Shown: positions 1 to 7,264, numbered from the stretch's first letter. The stretch is 13,094 nucleotides of DNA from Sulfurospirillum sp. (GCA_003978455.1 QNZT01000065.1:1-13094), one strand, 5' to 3'. Program-made: numbers and translations. The notes: generated by a model not told the origin, from the letters alone.

Positions 1-84
1 ACTATGCCTGCATTTAACGACGGCAGACTCACAGATATTCAAATGGAAGCGGTAGCAAACTATATCGCATCCCTGAAAGAGTAA
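1..84 (+). CDS. ccoP: C-terminal end of cbb3 cytochrome c oxidase subunit III (partial)
   Basis: An open frame enters from the left edge and gives 27 residues before TAA at 82-84. The visible residues start TMPAFNDGRLTD and end VANYIASLKE. This is the classic end of a class I cytochrome c domain: the Met of the 'MPAF' motif is the distal haem ligand, and the final amphipathic helix packs against the N-terminal helix. Among cytochromes c, CcoP of the cbb3 oxidase fits best because a DUF4006-like gene and a FixH-like gene follow, as in other Campylobacterota cco operons. The CXXCH haem motifs and the membrane anchor lie outside the window, so another c-type cytochrome cannot be excluded. The stop codon is part of the next gene's ribosome binding site. 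Confidence 0.75.
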   Translation, partial: TMPAFNDGRLTDIQMEAVANYIASLKE

Positions 85-93
85 GGAGCTAAG

Positions 94-312
94 ATGGCTG
101 AAAATACAACAAGACGAATGTGTTTTAATATTAACGGACTTTTAGGTGGAATTCTTGCAACTGTTTTGTTGCTTTCCATTCTGGTTTATTTGACTATACA
201 GGCAATTGCCGTTCAACAGGCAAATGCGACAACATACTACAAACTTGTAGATGAACAAAATATTCAAACGATTAGCAAAGATAATTATAAACATTATCAG
301 ATTGTCAAATAA
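94..312 (+). CDS. DUF4006-like small membrane protein of the cco operon
   Basis: A 72-residue protein with a short N-terminal segment, a glycine-containing start (NGLLGG, about 14-19), one hydrophobic helix (about 16-40), and a polar tail that probably faces the periplasm. Length, the 'GLLGG' entry to the helix and the 'VQQANATTYYKL' stretch match what I recall of DUF4006, a Campylobacterota family found directly behind ccoNOQP. Its function is not established; a role in cbb3 oxidase assembly or stability is inferred from position only. The start ATG has a strong AAGGAG at 83-88, which overlaps the ccoP stop codon, with a 5-nt spacer. Translation is therefore probably coupled to ccoP. Confidence 0.7.
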   Translation: MAENTTRRMCFNINGLLGGILATVLLLSILVYLTIQAIAVQQANATTYYKLVDEQNIQTISKDNYKHYQIVK

Positions 313-321
313 GGAGACAAG

Positions 322-426
322 ATGGCAGATACACTTTTTTATATAGTCGGTATCGGATTGCTTGTGATGGCCGCCATCACAGTATGGGCTGTTACTACTC
401 CCGGTCACATCCTTTTTCTCACATAG
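322..426 (+). CDS. 34-residue single-helix membrane microprotein
   Basis: ATG at 322 to TAG at 424-426 encodes 34 residues, beginning MADTLFYIVGIGLLVMAA. Residues about 5-25 form one hydrophobic helix, followed by a short tail ending HILFLT. It is probably real because it has a full AAGGAGA (311-317) fused to the stop codon of the preceding gene, which is the same stop/Shine-Dalgarno layout as at 82-96. It also fills the space between two real genes without overlap. Small one-helix subunits are common in cbb3 oxidases (CcoQ, CcoM, CcoS), so this may be an oxidase-associated subunit, but I cannot assign it to a named family. C. jejuni has a small gene in the equivalent position as far as I recall. 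Confidence 0.6.
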   Translation: MADTLFYIVGIGLLVMAAITVWAVTTPGHILFLT

Positions 427-436
427 GATCACCTGG

Positions 437-1084
437 GTGTATAGTATAAAACTACAGAGGAGAGCCCTTTCAGCTCTCCTCTTTCTACTGATTATTTTTT
501 CTCCCACATTTTCTTTTGCAGATTTTATCTATGAGGGCGATCCCCTTATCAATAGTAAAGCGATTGAAAAGATGAAAGAGATAGGCAAAGAGCTTCATGA
601 GAAGACAGGTGTTACGATTGCGCTGGTCACCAAAGAACACTTGACCAAAGCAGCGTTTCTGGAAATCAAAAATAGATATTTAAAAGAGCTAAAACCACCA
701 TACATACTGTGGATATTTTCCAAAACATATGAAGATCATAAGGATTTTGGCATCAACCAGATGTTCAACTCACCCGATCTCAATGGAAAGTTTGACAAAG
801 ATTCACTCTTCAGTCCCTTTAGCGGAAGCTTTACAAAACTGATCGTTATCAAAAAATCCAAGACAGATCCAACGTCAGCAGCTTTTTTAAATGGCTATGC
901 AGATTTGACAGATATGCTCGCAGAGTCTTACGGCGTCAAGTTAAAATCGAGCGTAGGACATGAAAGCCATACTTTTATGAATATCGTAAGGGTTCTCTTT
1001 TACCTCTCCCTGCTCTATTTTGTATGGCTGATTGTCAAAAAAAGATTTTTTTACAAAGGAAATAGTATTGAAAAAACAGAGTAA
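437..1084 (+). CDS. TPM-domain-like exported, membrane-anchored protein in the cco operon
   Basis: 215 residues from GTG at 437, ten bases after the previous stop, with a weak AGGA at 425-428. Residues about 7-29 form a basic-then-hydrophobic signal peptide ending FSFA. Residues about 30-170 resemble a TPM (YgcG/Psb32) domain: an N-terminal helix with 'IGKELHEKTGV', a strand 'IALV', a central 'YILWIFS' strand, and a helix with 'FLNGYADLTDMLAESYGV'. Residues about 180-202 form a C-terminal membrane helix, followed by a basic tail, so the domain should lie in the periplasm, anchored at its C-terminus. TPM domains have been linked to phosphatase activity and to maintenance of photosynthetic or respiratory complexes. 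An oxidase-maintenance role here is inference from that and from position. The acidic metal-binding pattern of TPM phosphatases is not clearly visible. It overlaps the next gene by 17 nt. Confidence 0.6.
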   Translation: MYSIKLQRRALSALLFLLIIFSPTFSFADFIYEGDPLINSKAIEKMKEIGKELHEKTGVTIALVTKEHLTKAAFLEIKNRYLKELKPPYILWIFSKTYEDHKDFGINQMFNSPDLNGKFDKDSLFSPFSGSFTKLIVIKKSKTDPTSAAFLNGYADLTDMLAESYGVKLKSSVGHESHTFMNIVRVLFYLSLLYFVWLIVKKRFFYKGNSIEKTE

Positions 1085-1568
1085 ACTGAGTGAACTACGA
1101 TGGCCTATAGGCATCATTCTTGCCATATTCGGTCTTATTGGACTCAGTATCTGGACCATCGAACAGGCAAATATCAATCCTGTAGTTGAAGATGACTTCT
1201 ATTTTGACACCTATCAAAATGTCGAAAGAAACATCAACGATATCATCAAAAAGCAGCAGGCTTTCGATAAAAAATACACCGTTTCACTCGATGCGAAAAA
1301 GTTCATACTGGGCAAAAACAGTGTTTCACTTACCATCATGACAAAAGAGAATCAACCCGTCAACGACGCCAATATCACTATCAAAATCACACGACCCGAT
1401 ACCAATCAATACGATAAAAAGCCAAAACTCAAAAGTCATGAAAACGGCACATACCGTTTCGAATCATTTGAGATCGAAAAGATCGGTCGCTGGCAAATCA
1501 TGACAAAGATCGCCACACCGGATGAACTGATCTCATTTACCAAAACCGAGGTCAATGCAACCAGATAA
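1068..1568 (+). CDS. FixH-like (CcoH-type) membrane protein
   Basis: 166 residues. I place the start at TTG 1068, which has AAAGGA at 1055-1060 with a 7-nt spacer. A TTG at 1032 in the same frame has no binding site and would lie deeper inside the upstream gene. Residues about 10-30 form one membrane helix (IGIILAIFGLIGLSIW), then a linker, then a periplasmic beta-sandwich-like region. That region carries the FixH signature order: 'KNSVSLTIMTKENQPVNDANITIKITRP', then 'NGTYRFESFEIEKIGRWQI'. FixH/CcoH proteins help assemble the cbb3 oxidase, acting with the copper transporter CcoI/FixI. Position behind ccoP supports this. It overlaps addB by 14 nt, so it is probably the last respiratory gene on a transcript that runs on into addBA. 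Confidence 0.7.
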   Translation: MKKQSKLSELRWPIGIILAIFGLIGLSIWTIEQANINPVVEDDFYFDTYQNVERNINDIIKKQQAFDKKYTVSLDAKKFILGKNSVSLTIMTKENQPVNDANITIKITRPDTNQYDKKPKLKSHENGTYRFESFEIEKIGRWQIMTKIATPDELISFTKTEVNATR

Positions 1569-3912
1569 CAGACTGGAGATCTACCCAACCTCCAGAGCCA
1601 TCCGGGAAGAGCTTACCCGGATGCTCTCTCAAAACACCCTCCTTCCAAAGATGACGACCATCGGAGAGTTTGAAAAAAAAGCACTCCTTGTACCCGGTCG
1701 GACATTTATCGACGAAGATACACGCATACTGCTGATGCAAGAGGCGAGTGACTTTTCCAACTTCCGCTCCCTAAATATCGACAGAGAGTTTTTCTCTTTT
1801 CTCAAAAACAGCAGATACCTCTTCGCTTTCTTTGAAGAACTTGCCGTGGAGATGACCAAAATCGATCAACTCAGAGCATACGATACCTACGCCAGCTACG
1901 ACGAACACCTCACCATCCTCGAAACACTGTTGCAAAAGTACACGGAATTACTAGACCGGAAAAAGTATGTCGACAAGATCACCCTCCCCTCCCTCTATAA
2001 AATCAATGAAAACTATATCCGCTCTTTTTCACAGATAGAGCTGCATCTTGAAGGCTATCTCAACCGTTTCGAATTTCAGATCTTTGAAAAGATCGCAGCG
2101 ATCACGCCGCTGACGATTCACCTCCATACCAGCCGTTTCAACCAAAAGATGACCGATACATTTGCCGACATCGGTTTTGCGCTCCGGACAGGTTATGAAT
2201 ATATACTCGACTTTCAGAATCGAACCATACTTCATGAAGTCAAAGTTCCCGAACCGCAAACGCATTACACGATCGATCCGCAGCAGAGCAGTATCGAACA
2301 GATCGCATTTGTCAAAAAGAAGCTCTACGATTTTATCCGGCAGGGGTATGCACCGGACGATATCGCCGTGATCCTGCCAAACGCCTCGACAGCCGTACTG
2401 CTTGATCTTTTCGACGAAGAGAACAACTTCAACTTTGCGATGGGCTTCCCCTTCACACAAACCGTGATCTACCGCAAACTCGATGCCCTCTACCGCTACT
2501 TTATGGAGCGAAATCATGAGAACTATTACCGTATCAAGTCACTGGGGTTTGACAAAGCGCAGACCGATGAGATGCTCAAAAAGTGGTCATCCAGACTCTC
2601 TTTCAAAGAGATCATGGCACTCTTCGCCGAACTGATCCCCGAAGAGGAGAACGACATATACCGACAGTTTGCTACAGAACTCGCGCTCTTTAAGAAACTG
2701 CTCCCCTCTTTGGCACACTACCCTTTTCACAAAGTGTTGCACCTCTTTTTGAACCGCCTCTCCAAACTGAGTACCGACGATACACGCGGCGGGAAAATCA
2801 CGGTGATGGAGATTCTGGAGACACGGGGCATAACCAAAGAGGCGCTCATCGTAGTCGATTTCAATGAAGGGGTACTGCCCAGCATCAGCAGAAAAGATCT
2901 CTTCCTCTCCTCGACACTCCGCGAAGCGTGCGGTCTTCCCACCCCCTCGGACCGTGAAAATCTGCAAAAATACTACTACAACCGTATTTTTGATCAGGCA
3001 AAAGAGGTGGCGATCACTTACCTCCTTGACGATCAAAACCAACCGTCGCGTTTCCTCGAAGAGCTCCAAATCACACAGTTTCACCATACACACGGCGATC
3101 TGAAACATATTTTGCTCCCTTTTCACAAGCCAAATCCCCACTTCATGAAAGCCGATCTGATTCTTACGTATGACTTCAGCAAGACACCGCTTTCAGCTTC
3201 GGCACTCAAAACATTTCTCGACTGCAAACGCAAATACTACTTCAAACATATCCAAAAGTACGAAGCGTTCGAGATCCCAAAAGATCAGGATAACGAACGC
3301 ATCGTCGGCATCCTGCTTCATGAAGCGCTCAAAGAACTCTACCAAAAAGAGCCCGCATGGTTCAGCGAAGAGGATCTCATGATCGCCCTGCAAAAAGCAC
3401 TTTACCTGCGCAGTGAGACAGAGCCGGCACTCAGATTTCTGCTCGACCAGTGGCTGGAACTCCTCAAACCGTTTGTCCAAAACGAGATCAAACGCTTTCA
3501 TGAAGGCTTCAAAGTCTTTACAACCGAAAAGAAGTTTACCGCCGTCGCGGAAGATCTGGAGCTGATGGGAAATATCGACCGTATCGACATCCGCGACGGA
3601 AGCTACACGATCATCGACTACAAAAGCGGCAAAATTCCCGCAACCACCCCCAGAACACTCGAAAAAGCGACCGATTTTCAACTACAGTTCTACTATCTGA
3701 TCACACAACATCTGGGCAGTGTCGAAGATGCGTACTACTACAGTCTCAAAGAGGGCAAACTGGTCGATGAAGCGCTTTTCGACGAAAAACTCGACCTGCT
3801 CTATACCCATCTTGCTGCGCTTAAAGCGACAGAACACAACTTTACGATGACCGAAACACTGCAAAAGTGTGCCTTCTGCCCCTATCAGAAAATCTGCGAC
3901 AGGATACTGTGA
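1555..3912 (+). CDS. addB: AddB-type subunit of the AddAB double-strand-break helicase-nuclease
   Basis: 785 residues, the short form typical of Campylobacterota. The N-terminal two-thirds is a degenerate helicase-like region with no Walker A motif. The C-terminal domain is a RecB-family nuclease: H589 (GILLHEAL), D675 (GNIDRID) and D688-Y689-K690 (IDYKSGK). The 13-residue gap between the two Asp matches RecB. An iron-sulfur pin is visible as C557 (FLDCKRKYYF) plus C772, C775 and C781 (CxxCxxxxxC), the AddB [4Fe-4S] arrangement. Known role: with AddA it resects DNA ends and prepares 3' tails for RecA; AddB cuts one strand and reads Chi-like sites. ATG 1555 sits inside the FixH-like gene with GAGG only 3 nt upstream, so initiation probably depends on re-entry. 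The stop overlaps the addA start (TGATG). Confidence 0.9.
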   Translation: MQPDNRLEIYPTSRAIREELTRMLSQNTLLPKMTTIGEFEKKALLVPGRTFIDEDTRILLMQEASDFSNFRSLNIDREFFSFLKNSRYLFAFFEELAVEMTKIDQLRAYDTYASYDEHLTILETLLQKYTELLDRKKYVDKITLPSLYKINENYIRSFSQIELHLEGYLNRFEFQIFEKIAAITPLTIHLHTSRFNQKMTDTFADIGFALRTGYEYILDFQNRTILHEVKVPEPQTHYTIDPQQSSIEQIAFVKKKLYDFIRQGYAPDDIAVILPNASTAVLLDLFDEENNFNFAMGFPFTQTVIYRKLDALYRYFMERNHENYYRIKSLGFDKAQTDEMLKKWSSRLSFKEIMALFAELIPEEENDIYRQFATELALFKKLLPSLAHYPFHKVLHLFLNRLSKLSTDDTRGGKITVMEILETRGITKEALIVVDFNEGVLPSISRKDLFLSSTLREACGLPTPSDRENLQKYYYNRIFDQAKEVAITYLLDDQNQPSRFLEELQITQFHHTHGDLKHILLPFHKPNPHFMKADLILTYDFSKTPLSASALKTFLDCKRKYYFKHIQKYEAFEIPKDQDNERIVGILLHEALKELYQKEPAWFSEEDLMIALQKALYLRSETEPALRFLLDQWLELLKPFVQNEIKRFHEGFKVFTTEKKFTAVAEDLELMGNIDRIDIRDGSYTIIDYKSGKIPATTPRTLEKATDFQLQFYYLITQHLGSVEDAYYYSLKEGKLVDEALFDEKLDLLYTHLAALKATEHNFTMTETLQKCAFCPYQKICDRIL

Positions 3913-6656
3913 TGGCTTTTTATACCTCGTTAGCCTATGAAGCAAGTGCCGGCAGCGGCAAGACGTTTGCACTGGTCATCCGTTACATCTCCCTGCTCTA
4001 TCTCGGCGCCAGACCCAACACGATCCTCACCCTCACCTTTACCAACAAAGCCGCCAGTGAGATGAAAGCACGTATCTCCGCCGTCCTGGCGGAACTCCAC
4101 CTCCCCGCCCGGGAAAATGAACGCGCAGAGATCGCAAAAACACTCAACTGCAGCGAAGAGGAGATCCTGGAGAAGCGCCGGGAACTTCATGAAGCCTACC
4201 TGAAGGCAGATCTCAAGATCTCCACGATCGACAAGTTTTTCGCACAGGTGCTGCGCCTCTTTTCCCAGCATCTGGGACTCATGCCCGACTTCACCATCGA
4301 GGAGCTGACCGACGAACAGCGCTTTTTGCTCCGCTTCCTGACCAATGTCAAACGCCACGACGCCTACAAAGACCTCGTCCTCTTCTCCGCACAGGAGAGT
4401 AAAAAGCTGGGCGATATCTTCGACCTGCTGGCAAAACTCTACGAAAAAGATGCGGAACTGGGCAATATCACCATAGAAAAAGATGCTCCCTACCCCACCG
4501 AAAAAGAGGTGATGGCACTTGTCGGATCACTCAAGGAGCTCTTTCGTGACAGTTGTGACAACCTCTCAGCCAGAGCACAGAAAACCCTCGATAAAGTCAC
4601 CGACATCGACACGCTCAAAGAGGCGACATGGCTGACCAAAGAGAGCCTCAACTACTGGGATTTCAAAAAGTGTTATCTCCCGCAGATGGATGAGATACTG
4701 CATGAGATCAAAACAAAACTCGCCCTCTATCTCCGCCACAAAGAGCAGTACCTCCTGGGCAAATATATGCGCCTCTACGACCTCTACCGCCAAACACTGC
4801 TCGAAGAGAATATCGCCGACAACACACTGGCGTTCAACGATGTCACCAACCTGCTCTACAGACTGCTTCATGAAGAGAAAGTCGATCGCGAATTTCTCTA
4901 CTTCCGGCTCGATGCCTCCATCGACCACCTGCTCATCGACGAGTTTCAGGACACCAACATCGTCCAGTACAAGATACTCGAACCGATCATCGAAGAGATT
5001 CTCTCAGGCATAGGCAGCAGGGAACTGAAATCATTTTTCTATGTCGGAGATATCAAACAGTCCATCTACCGTTTCAGAGGCGGCGCGAAAGAGCTCTTTC
5101 ACTATGTGCAAAAACGCTACGGCGTCCGGCTCGAACAACTCAGCACAAACTACCGCAGCGACTGCAACATCGTCCGCTTTGTCAATGAAACTTTCAAAGA
5201 TACGATCAGAGGCTATACGCCGCAAAAGTGTAAAAAAGATGATACAGACGGCTATATCAAAGTCGCGAACTACGACGATGTGACCGACGGCATCGTAACG
5301 GAACTCTTTGCCCTCCTCGAAGCCGGAGTTCCCGCCGACGACATCGCCATCCTCACCCACACCAACCCGGATGCTTTCGAGATCGAAGAGAAACTGTTGG
5401 AAAAAGAGAACACCCTGAAAATCACCACCCATACCACAGGCAAACTCATCAACAGCCGTTATGTCGCGGCAGTGATCGAACTGCTCAAATACCTCTACTT
5501 TCATGAAACGATCTGCAAAGCGAGTTTCCTCGCACTCATCGGCAAACCGTGGGAGGGTGAGATCGACTTCAAACTCCAGAAGCGCCACAGCGACCTGCCC
5601 CTGCTCGTCAAAGAGATCATCCGCCATTTTCAGCTTCCCGGACAAGATCCCAATCTTCTCAGACTGATCGAAATCATCGCCGAATACAGCGACATCGAAG
5701 CCTTTCTCTTTGAAAGTGAAACACTCGATACCGACGCACCCTCCAAACAGAGCGAAGGGATCAGGATTTTGACCATCCACAAATCCAAAGGCCTGGAGTT
5801 CAAACACGTCATCGTCGCCGACCGACTTAAAAAAGAGCCGGCAGACCGATCCACGTTTATCTTTGCCTATGACGAAATCACACTTCATGAACTCTATCTG
5901 CGCACCAAAAACAGAGAGAGTGTGGACAGCGCCTATCTCGACGCACTCGAAAGAGAGAAACAGCTTCGCACCGAAGACAAACTCAACGCACTCTACGTCG
6001 CCTTTACCCGCGCCGAACATTCGCTGGTCATCGTACAAAGAGAGGAGAAAAACTCCGCTTTCTCCCTCCTGAACCTCTCCCCGTGTGAAATAGGCAAACG
6101 CATCGTTCATGAAAAAAGAGAGGAGCAAAAACCGAAACCGACTCCCGAGTATACACCGCTCAGGCTGGGGCTTCAGGAACAAAAAGTCACCAAAGAGAAC
6201 GATTACAAAGAGGATATCTACGCCATCAACTTCGGAAACGCACTGCACTATATGCTGGAGGTACTCGACGGATTTAGCAGCGACGACCTTGACAACGCCT
6301 GGTGGGCGATGAAAAACCGCTACGAGATGCTGCTTCAGGACGGCGACGCGCAAAAGATCCTCAAAAGGGTGAAGCAACTGCTTGCGGACACCGGATTTAA
6401 CCGGCTCATACAGGGAGAGATCAACAAAGAGCAACCCATCATCTACAACGGTGAAGTCAAACAACTCGATCTGCTCATCAAAAAAGAGGATCGCTACGTT
6501 ATCATCGACTACAAGAGTTCGGCGCAGATTCGCAGCGAACACAAAAGCCAGGTCAGGCACTATAAAAAAGCGATCGAACAGATCACCTCCATGCCCGTAG
6601 AAGCCTACCTTTGTTATGTCCGTGAAGAGGAGACCGAGATCGTGCAAATCACCTGA
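3912..6656 (+). CDS. addA: AddA-type helicase-nuclease subunit
   Basis: 914 residues from ATG 3912, which shares one base with the addB stop. The frame is open 15 codons further upstream, but that part lies inside addB and Walker A begins naturally at residue 11 of this start. UvrD-type superfamily 1 motifs appear in order: Walker A (ASAGSGKT, 11-18), Ia (LTLTFTNKAASEMKARI), Walker B (D343-E344 in IDEFQDTN), III (VGDIKQSIYRFRGG, around 378-391), IV (LSTNYRSD), V (LTIHKSKGLEF) and VI (YVAFTRAEH, R700). The C-terminal RecB-type nuclease has H779, D853 and D866-Y867-K868, again with 13 residues between the Asp, so both nuclease sites of AddAB look intact. It is the ATP-driven 3'-5' translocase of end resection. 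It is shorter than Firmicutes AddA (about 1,200 residues) and close to the Campylobacter size. Confidence 0.92.
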   Translation: MAFYTSLAYEASAGSGKTFALVIRYISLLYLGARPNTILTLTFTNKAASEMKARISAVLAELHLPARENERAEIAKTLNCSEEEILEKRRELHEAYLKADLKISTIDKFFAQVLRLFSQHLGLMPDFTIEELTDEQRFLLRFLTNVKRHDAYKDLVLFSAQESKKLGDIFDLLAKLYEKDAELGNITIEKDAPYPTEKEVMALVGSLKELFRDSCDNLSARAQKTLDKVTDIDTLKEATWLTKESLNYWDFKKCYLPQMDEILHEIKTKLALYLRHKEQYLLGKYMRLYDLYRQTLLEENIADNTLAFNDVTNLLYRLLHEEKVDREFLYFRLDASIDHLLIDEFQDTNIVQYKILEPIIEEILSGIGSRELKSFFYVGDIKQSIYRFRGGAKELFHYVQKRYGVRLEQLSTNYRSDCNIVRFVNETFKDTIRGYTPQKCKKDDTDGYIKVANYDDVTDGIVTELFALLEAGVPADDIAILTHTNPDAFEIEEKLLEKENTLKITTHTTGKLINSRYVAAVIELLKYLYFHETICKASFLALIGKPWEGEIDFKLQKRHSDLPLLVKEIIRHFQLPGQDPNLLRLIEIIAEYSDIEAFLFESETLDTDAPSKQSEGIRILTIHKSKGLEFKHVIVADRLKKEPADRSTFIFAYDEITLHELYLRTKNRESVDSAYLDALEREKQLRTEDKLNALYVAFTRAEHSLVIVQREEKNSAFSLLNLSPCEIGKRIVHEKREEQKPKPTPEYTPLRLGLQEQKVTKENDYKEDIYAINFGNALHYMLEVLDGFSSDDLDNAWWAMKNRYEMLLQDGDAQKILKRVKQLLADTGFNRLIQGEINKEQPIIYNGEVKQLDLLIKKEDRYVIIDYKSSAQIRSEHKSQVRHYKKAIEQITSMPVEAYLCYVREEETEIVQIT

Positions 6657-6669
6657 TGGCATCATAATT

Positions 6670-6696
6670 TTGTGTTTAATCTTTTTTCTATATAAT
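6670..6696 (+). promoter_or_regulatory. Putative sigma-70-type promoter for the coiled-coil gene
   Basis: The 66-bp gap after addA contains a perfect TATAAT at 6691-6696 inside AT-rich DNA. A TTGTGT at 6670-6675 could serve as a weak -35 (15-bp spacer). A conserved -35 is often absent in Campylobacterota, where T-rich DNA upstream takes its place, and the T run at 6681-6688 fits that. Transcription would start near 6703. No terminator hairpin for addA is visible, so read-through from addBA is also possible. Confidence 0.5.
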
Positions 6697-6697
6697 A

Positions 6698-6713
6698 CTT
6701 CTAACTTTAGAAG
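6698..6713. repeat. Perfect inverted repeat spanning the predicted transcription start
   Basis: CTTCTAA-CT-TTAGAAG: 7-bp arms around a 2-bp centre, two bases after the TATAAT at 6691-6696. The right arm contains most of the AGAAGG that could act as a ribosome binding site for the gene at 6723. Because transcription would start inside the repeat, a DNA operator is a more natural reading than an RNA hairpin, unless the true start is further upstream. Confidence 0.5.
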
Positions 6714-6722
6714 GCAGGATCG

Positions 6723-7208
6723 ATGCTCAAAGATATCTCCAAAAAACTGACCATGAAGAAGAGCTTTTTCGTCACGCAGCTCGAAGGTTTTTTCAACGCC
6801 ATCTCACAGGAGTATCAGGAGATTATTCACCAAAAAGAGGTCGAGAACTCTCTGCTCGAAGAGAAAGTAGCAAAACTGCAACATGATATCGACAATCTCG
6901 TCTCGATCCGCAAAGAGCTGACAGAGAAACTTCATGAGCAACAAGAGCAGACAGCGGCACTCTCGGAAAAACTCTACGCTCAAAAAGAGCACTCAGCCGA
7001 CGCCCACTACAAAAAACTACTCGAAGAGAACCGCACACTCAGAGAAAAATTGCAAAAGAGCGAAAGTGAAGAGATAGCGAAACTGCGTGCGCAACTCAAA
7101 AAACTACAGACCTATCTTGCCAAAGGCGGCGACTCCTACAGAGAGTCGCTGAACACACAGAACAAAGAAGCGCTGATCGAGGAGATTACGAAAAGCCTCA
7201 ACAGATAA
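6723..7208 (+). CDS. Unrecognised coiled-coil protein between addA and recA
   Basis: 161 residues from ATG 6723, with AAGG/AGGA at 6711-6719. I do not recognise a family. Residues 1-40 are a basic, amphipathic segment with aromatics (KKSFFVTQLEGFFNAISQEY). Residues about 40-130 are a long, charged coiled coil with regular Leu/Ile heptads (LLEEKVAKLQHDIDNL, LLEENRTLREKL, IAKLRAQLKKLQTYL) and a short break near 85-95. The last 30 residues are polar and end in a small helix (EALIEEITKSLNR). There is no signal peptide or membrane helix, so it is probably cytoplasmic and oligomeric. It has its own promoter-like gap and lies between the end-resection genes and recA. A structural role in recombination or chromosome handling is possible but rests on location alone. 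ATG 6753 is a possible alternative start. Confidence 0.75.
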   Translation: MLKDISKKLTMKKSFFVTQLEGFFNAISQEYQEIIHQKEVENSLLEEKVAKLQHDIDNLVSIRKELTEKLHEQQEQTAALSEKLYAQKEHSADAHYKKLLEENRTLREKLQKSESEEIAKLRAQLKKLQTYLAKGGDSYRESLNTQNKEALIEEITKSLNR

Positions 7209-7214
7209 AGATTT

Positions 7215-7231
7215 TATTTCAAATTGAAATA
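7215..7231. repeat. 17-bp perfect palindrome just upstream of the recA -35 box
   Basis: TATTTCAA-A-TTGAAATA: 8-bp arms around one base, ending 4 bp before the -35 hexamer at 7236. A run of six T (7232-7237) follows. It could be an activator or repressor operator, or an AT-rich terminator-like hairpin for the upstream gene. The stem has only two G-C pairs (7-bp stem with a 3-nt loop), which makes a strong terminator unlikely. It does not resemble E. coli or B. subtilis LexA boxes. Confidence 0.55.
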
Positions 7232-7235
7232 TTTT

Positions 7236-7264
7236 TTGACACCGATACAAAACTGTGTTAGACT
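7236..7264 (+). promoter_or_regulatory. Strong sigma-70-type recA promoter
   Basis: Consensus -35 TTGACA at 7236-7241, a 17-bp spacer, then TAGACT at 7259-7264 (4 of 6 consensus), preceded by TGT at 7256-7258, which gives an extended -10 (TGn). Transcription would start near 7271, leaving about 20 nt before the recA ATG. The spacing and -35 are unusually good for this phylum. I see no LexA box. C. jejuni and H. pylori are known to lack LexA. Confidence 0.7.

Noticed and set aside
142..507. 121-codon minus-strand frame
   Set aside because: It covers two small + strand genes that have good ribosome binding sites and membrane helices. It has no binding site or recognisable features.
1032..1067. 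Upstream TTG start for the FixH-like gene
   Set aside because: It has no ribosome binding site. TTG 1068 has AAAGGA at good spacing and gives a normal FixH N-terminus.
3867..3911. 15-codon N-terminal extension of addA
   Set aside because: It lies inside the addB iron-sulfur motif codons. ATG 3912 gives a normal start before Walker A and a TGATG overlap.
5031..6665. Very long open frame (544 codons) on the minus strand
   Set aside because: It lies fully inside addA, whose helicase and nuclease motifs are complete. The antisense translation is Phe/Asp/Val-rich without domains, the usual shadow of a gene with biased third positions.
7215..7237. Intrinsic terminator for the coiled-coil gene
   Set aside because: The hairpin is followed by six T, but the stem has only two G-C pairs and the T run merges into the recA -35. 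I treat it as a palindrome of unknown role.
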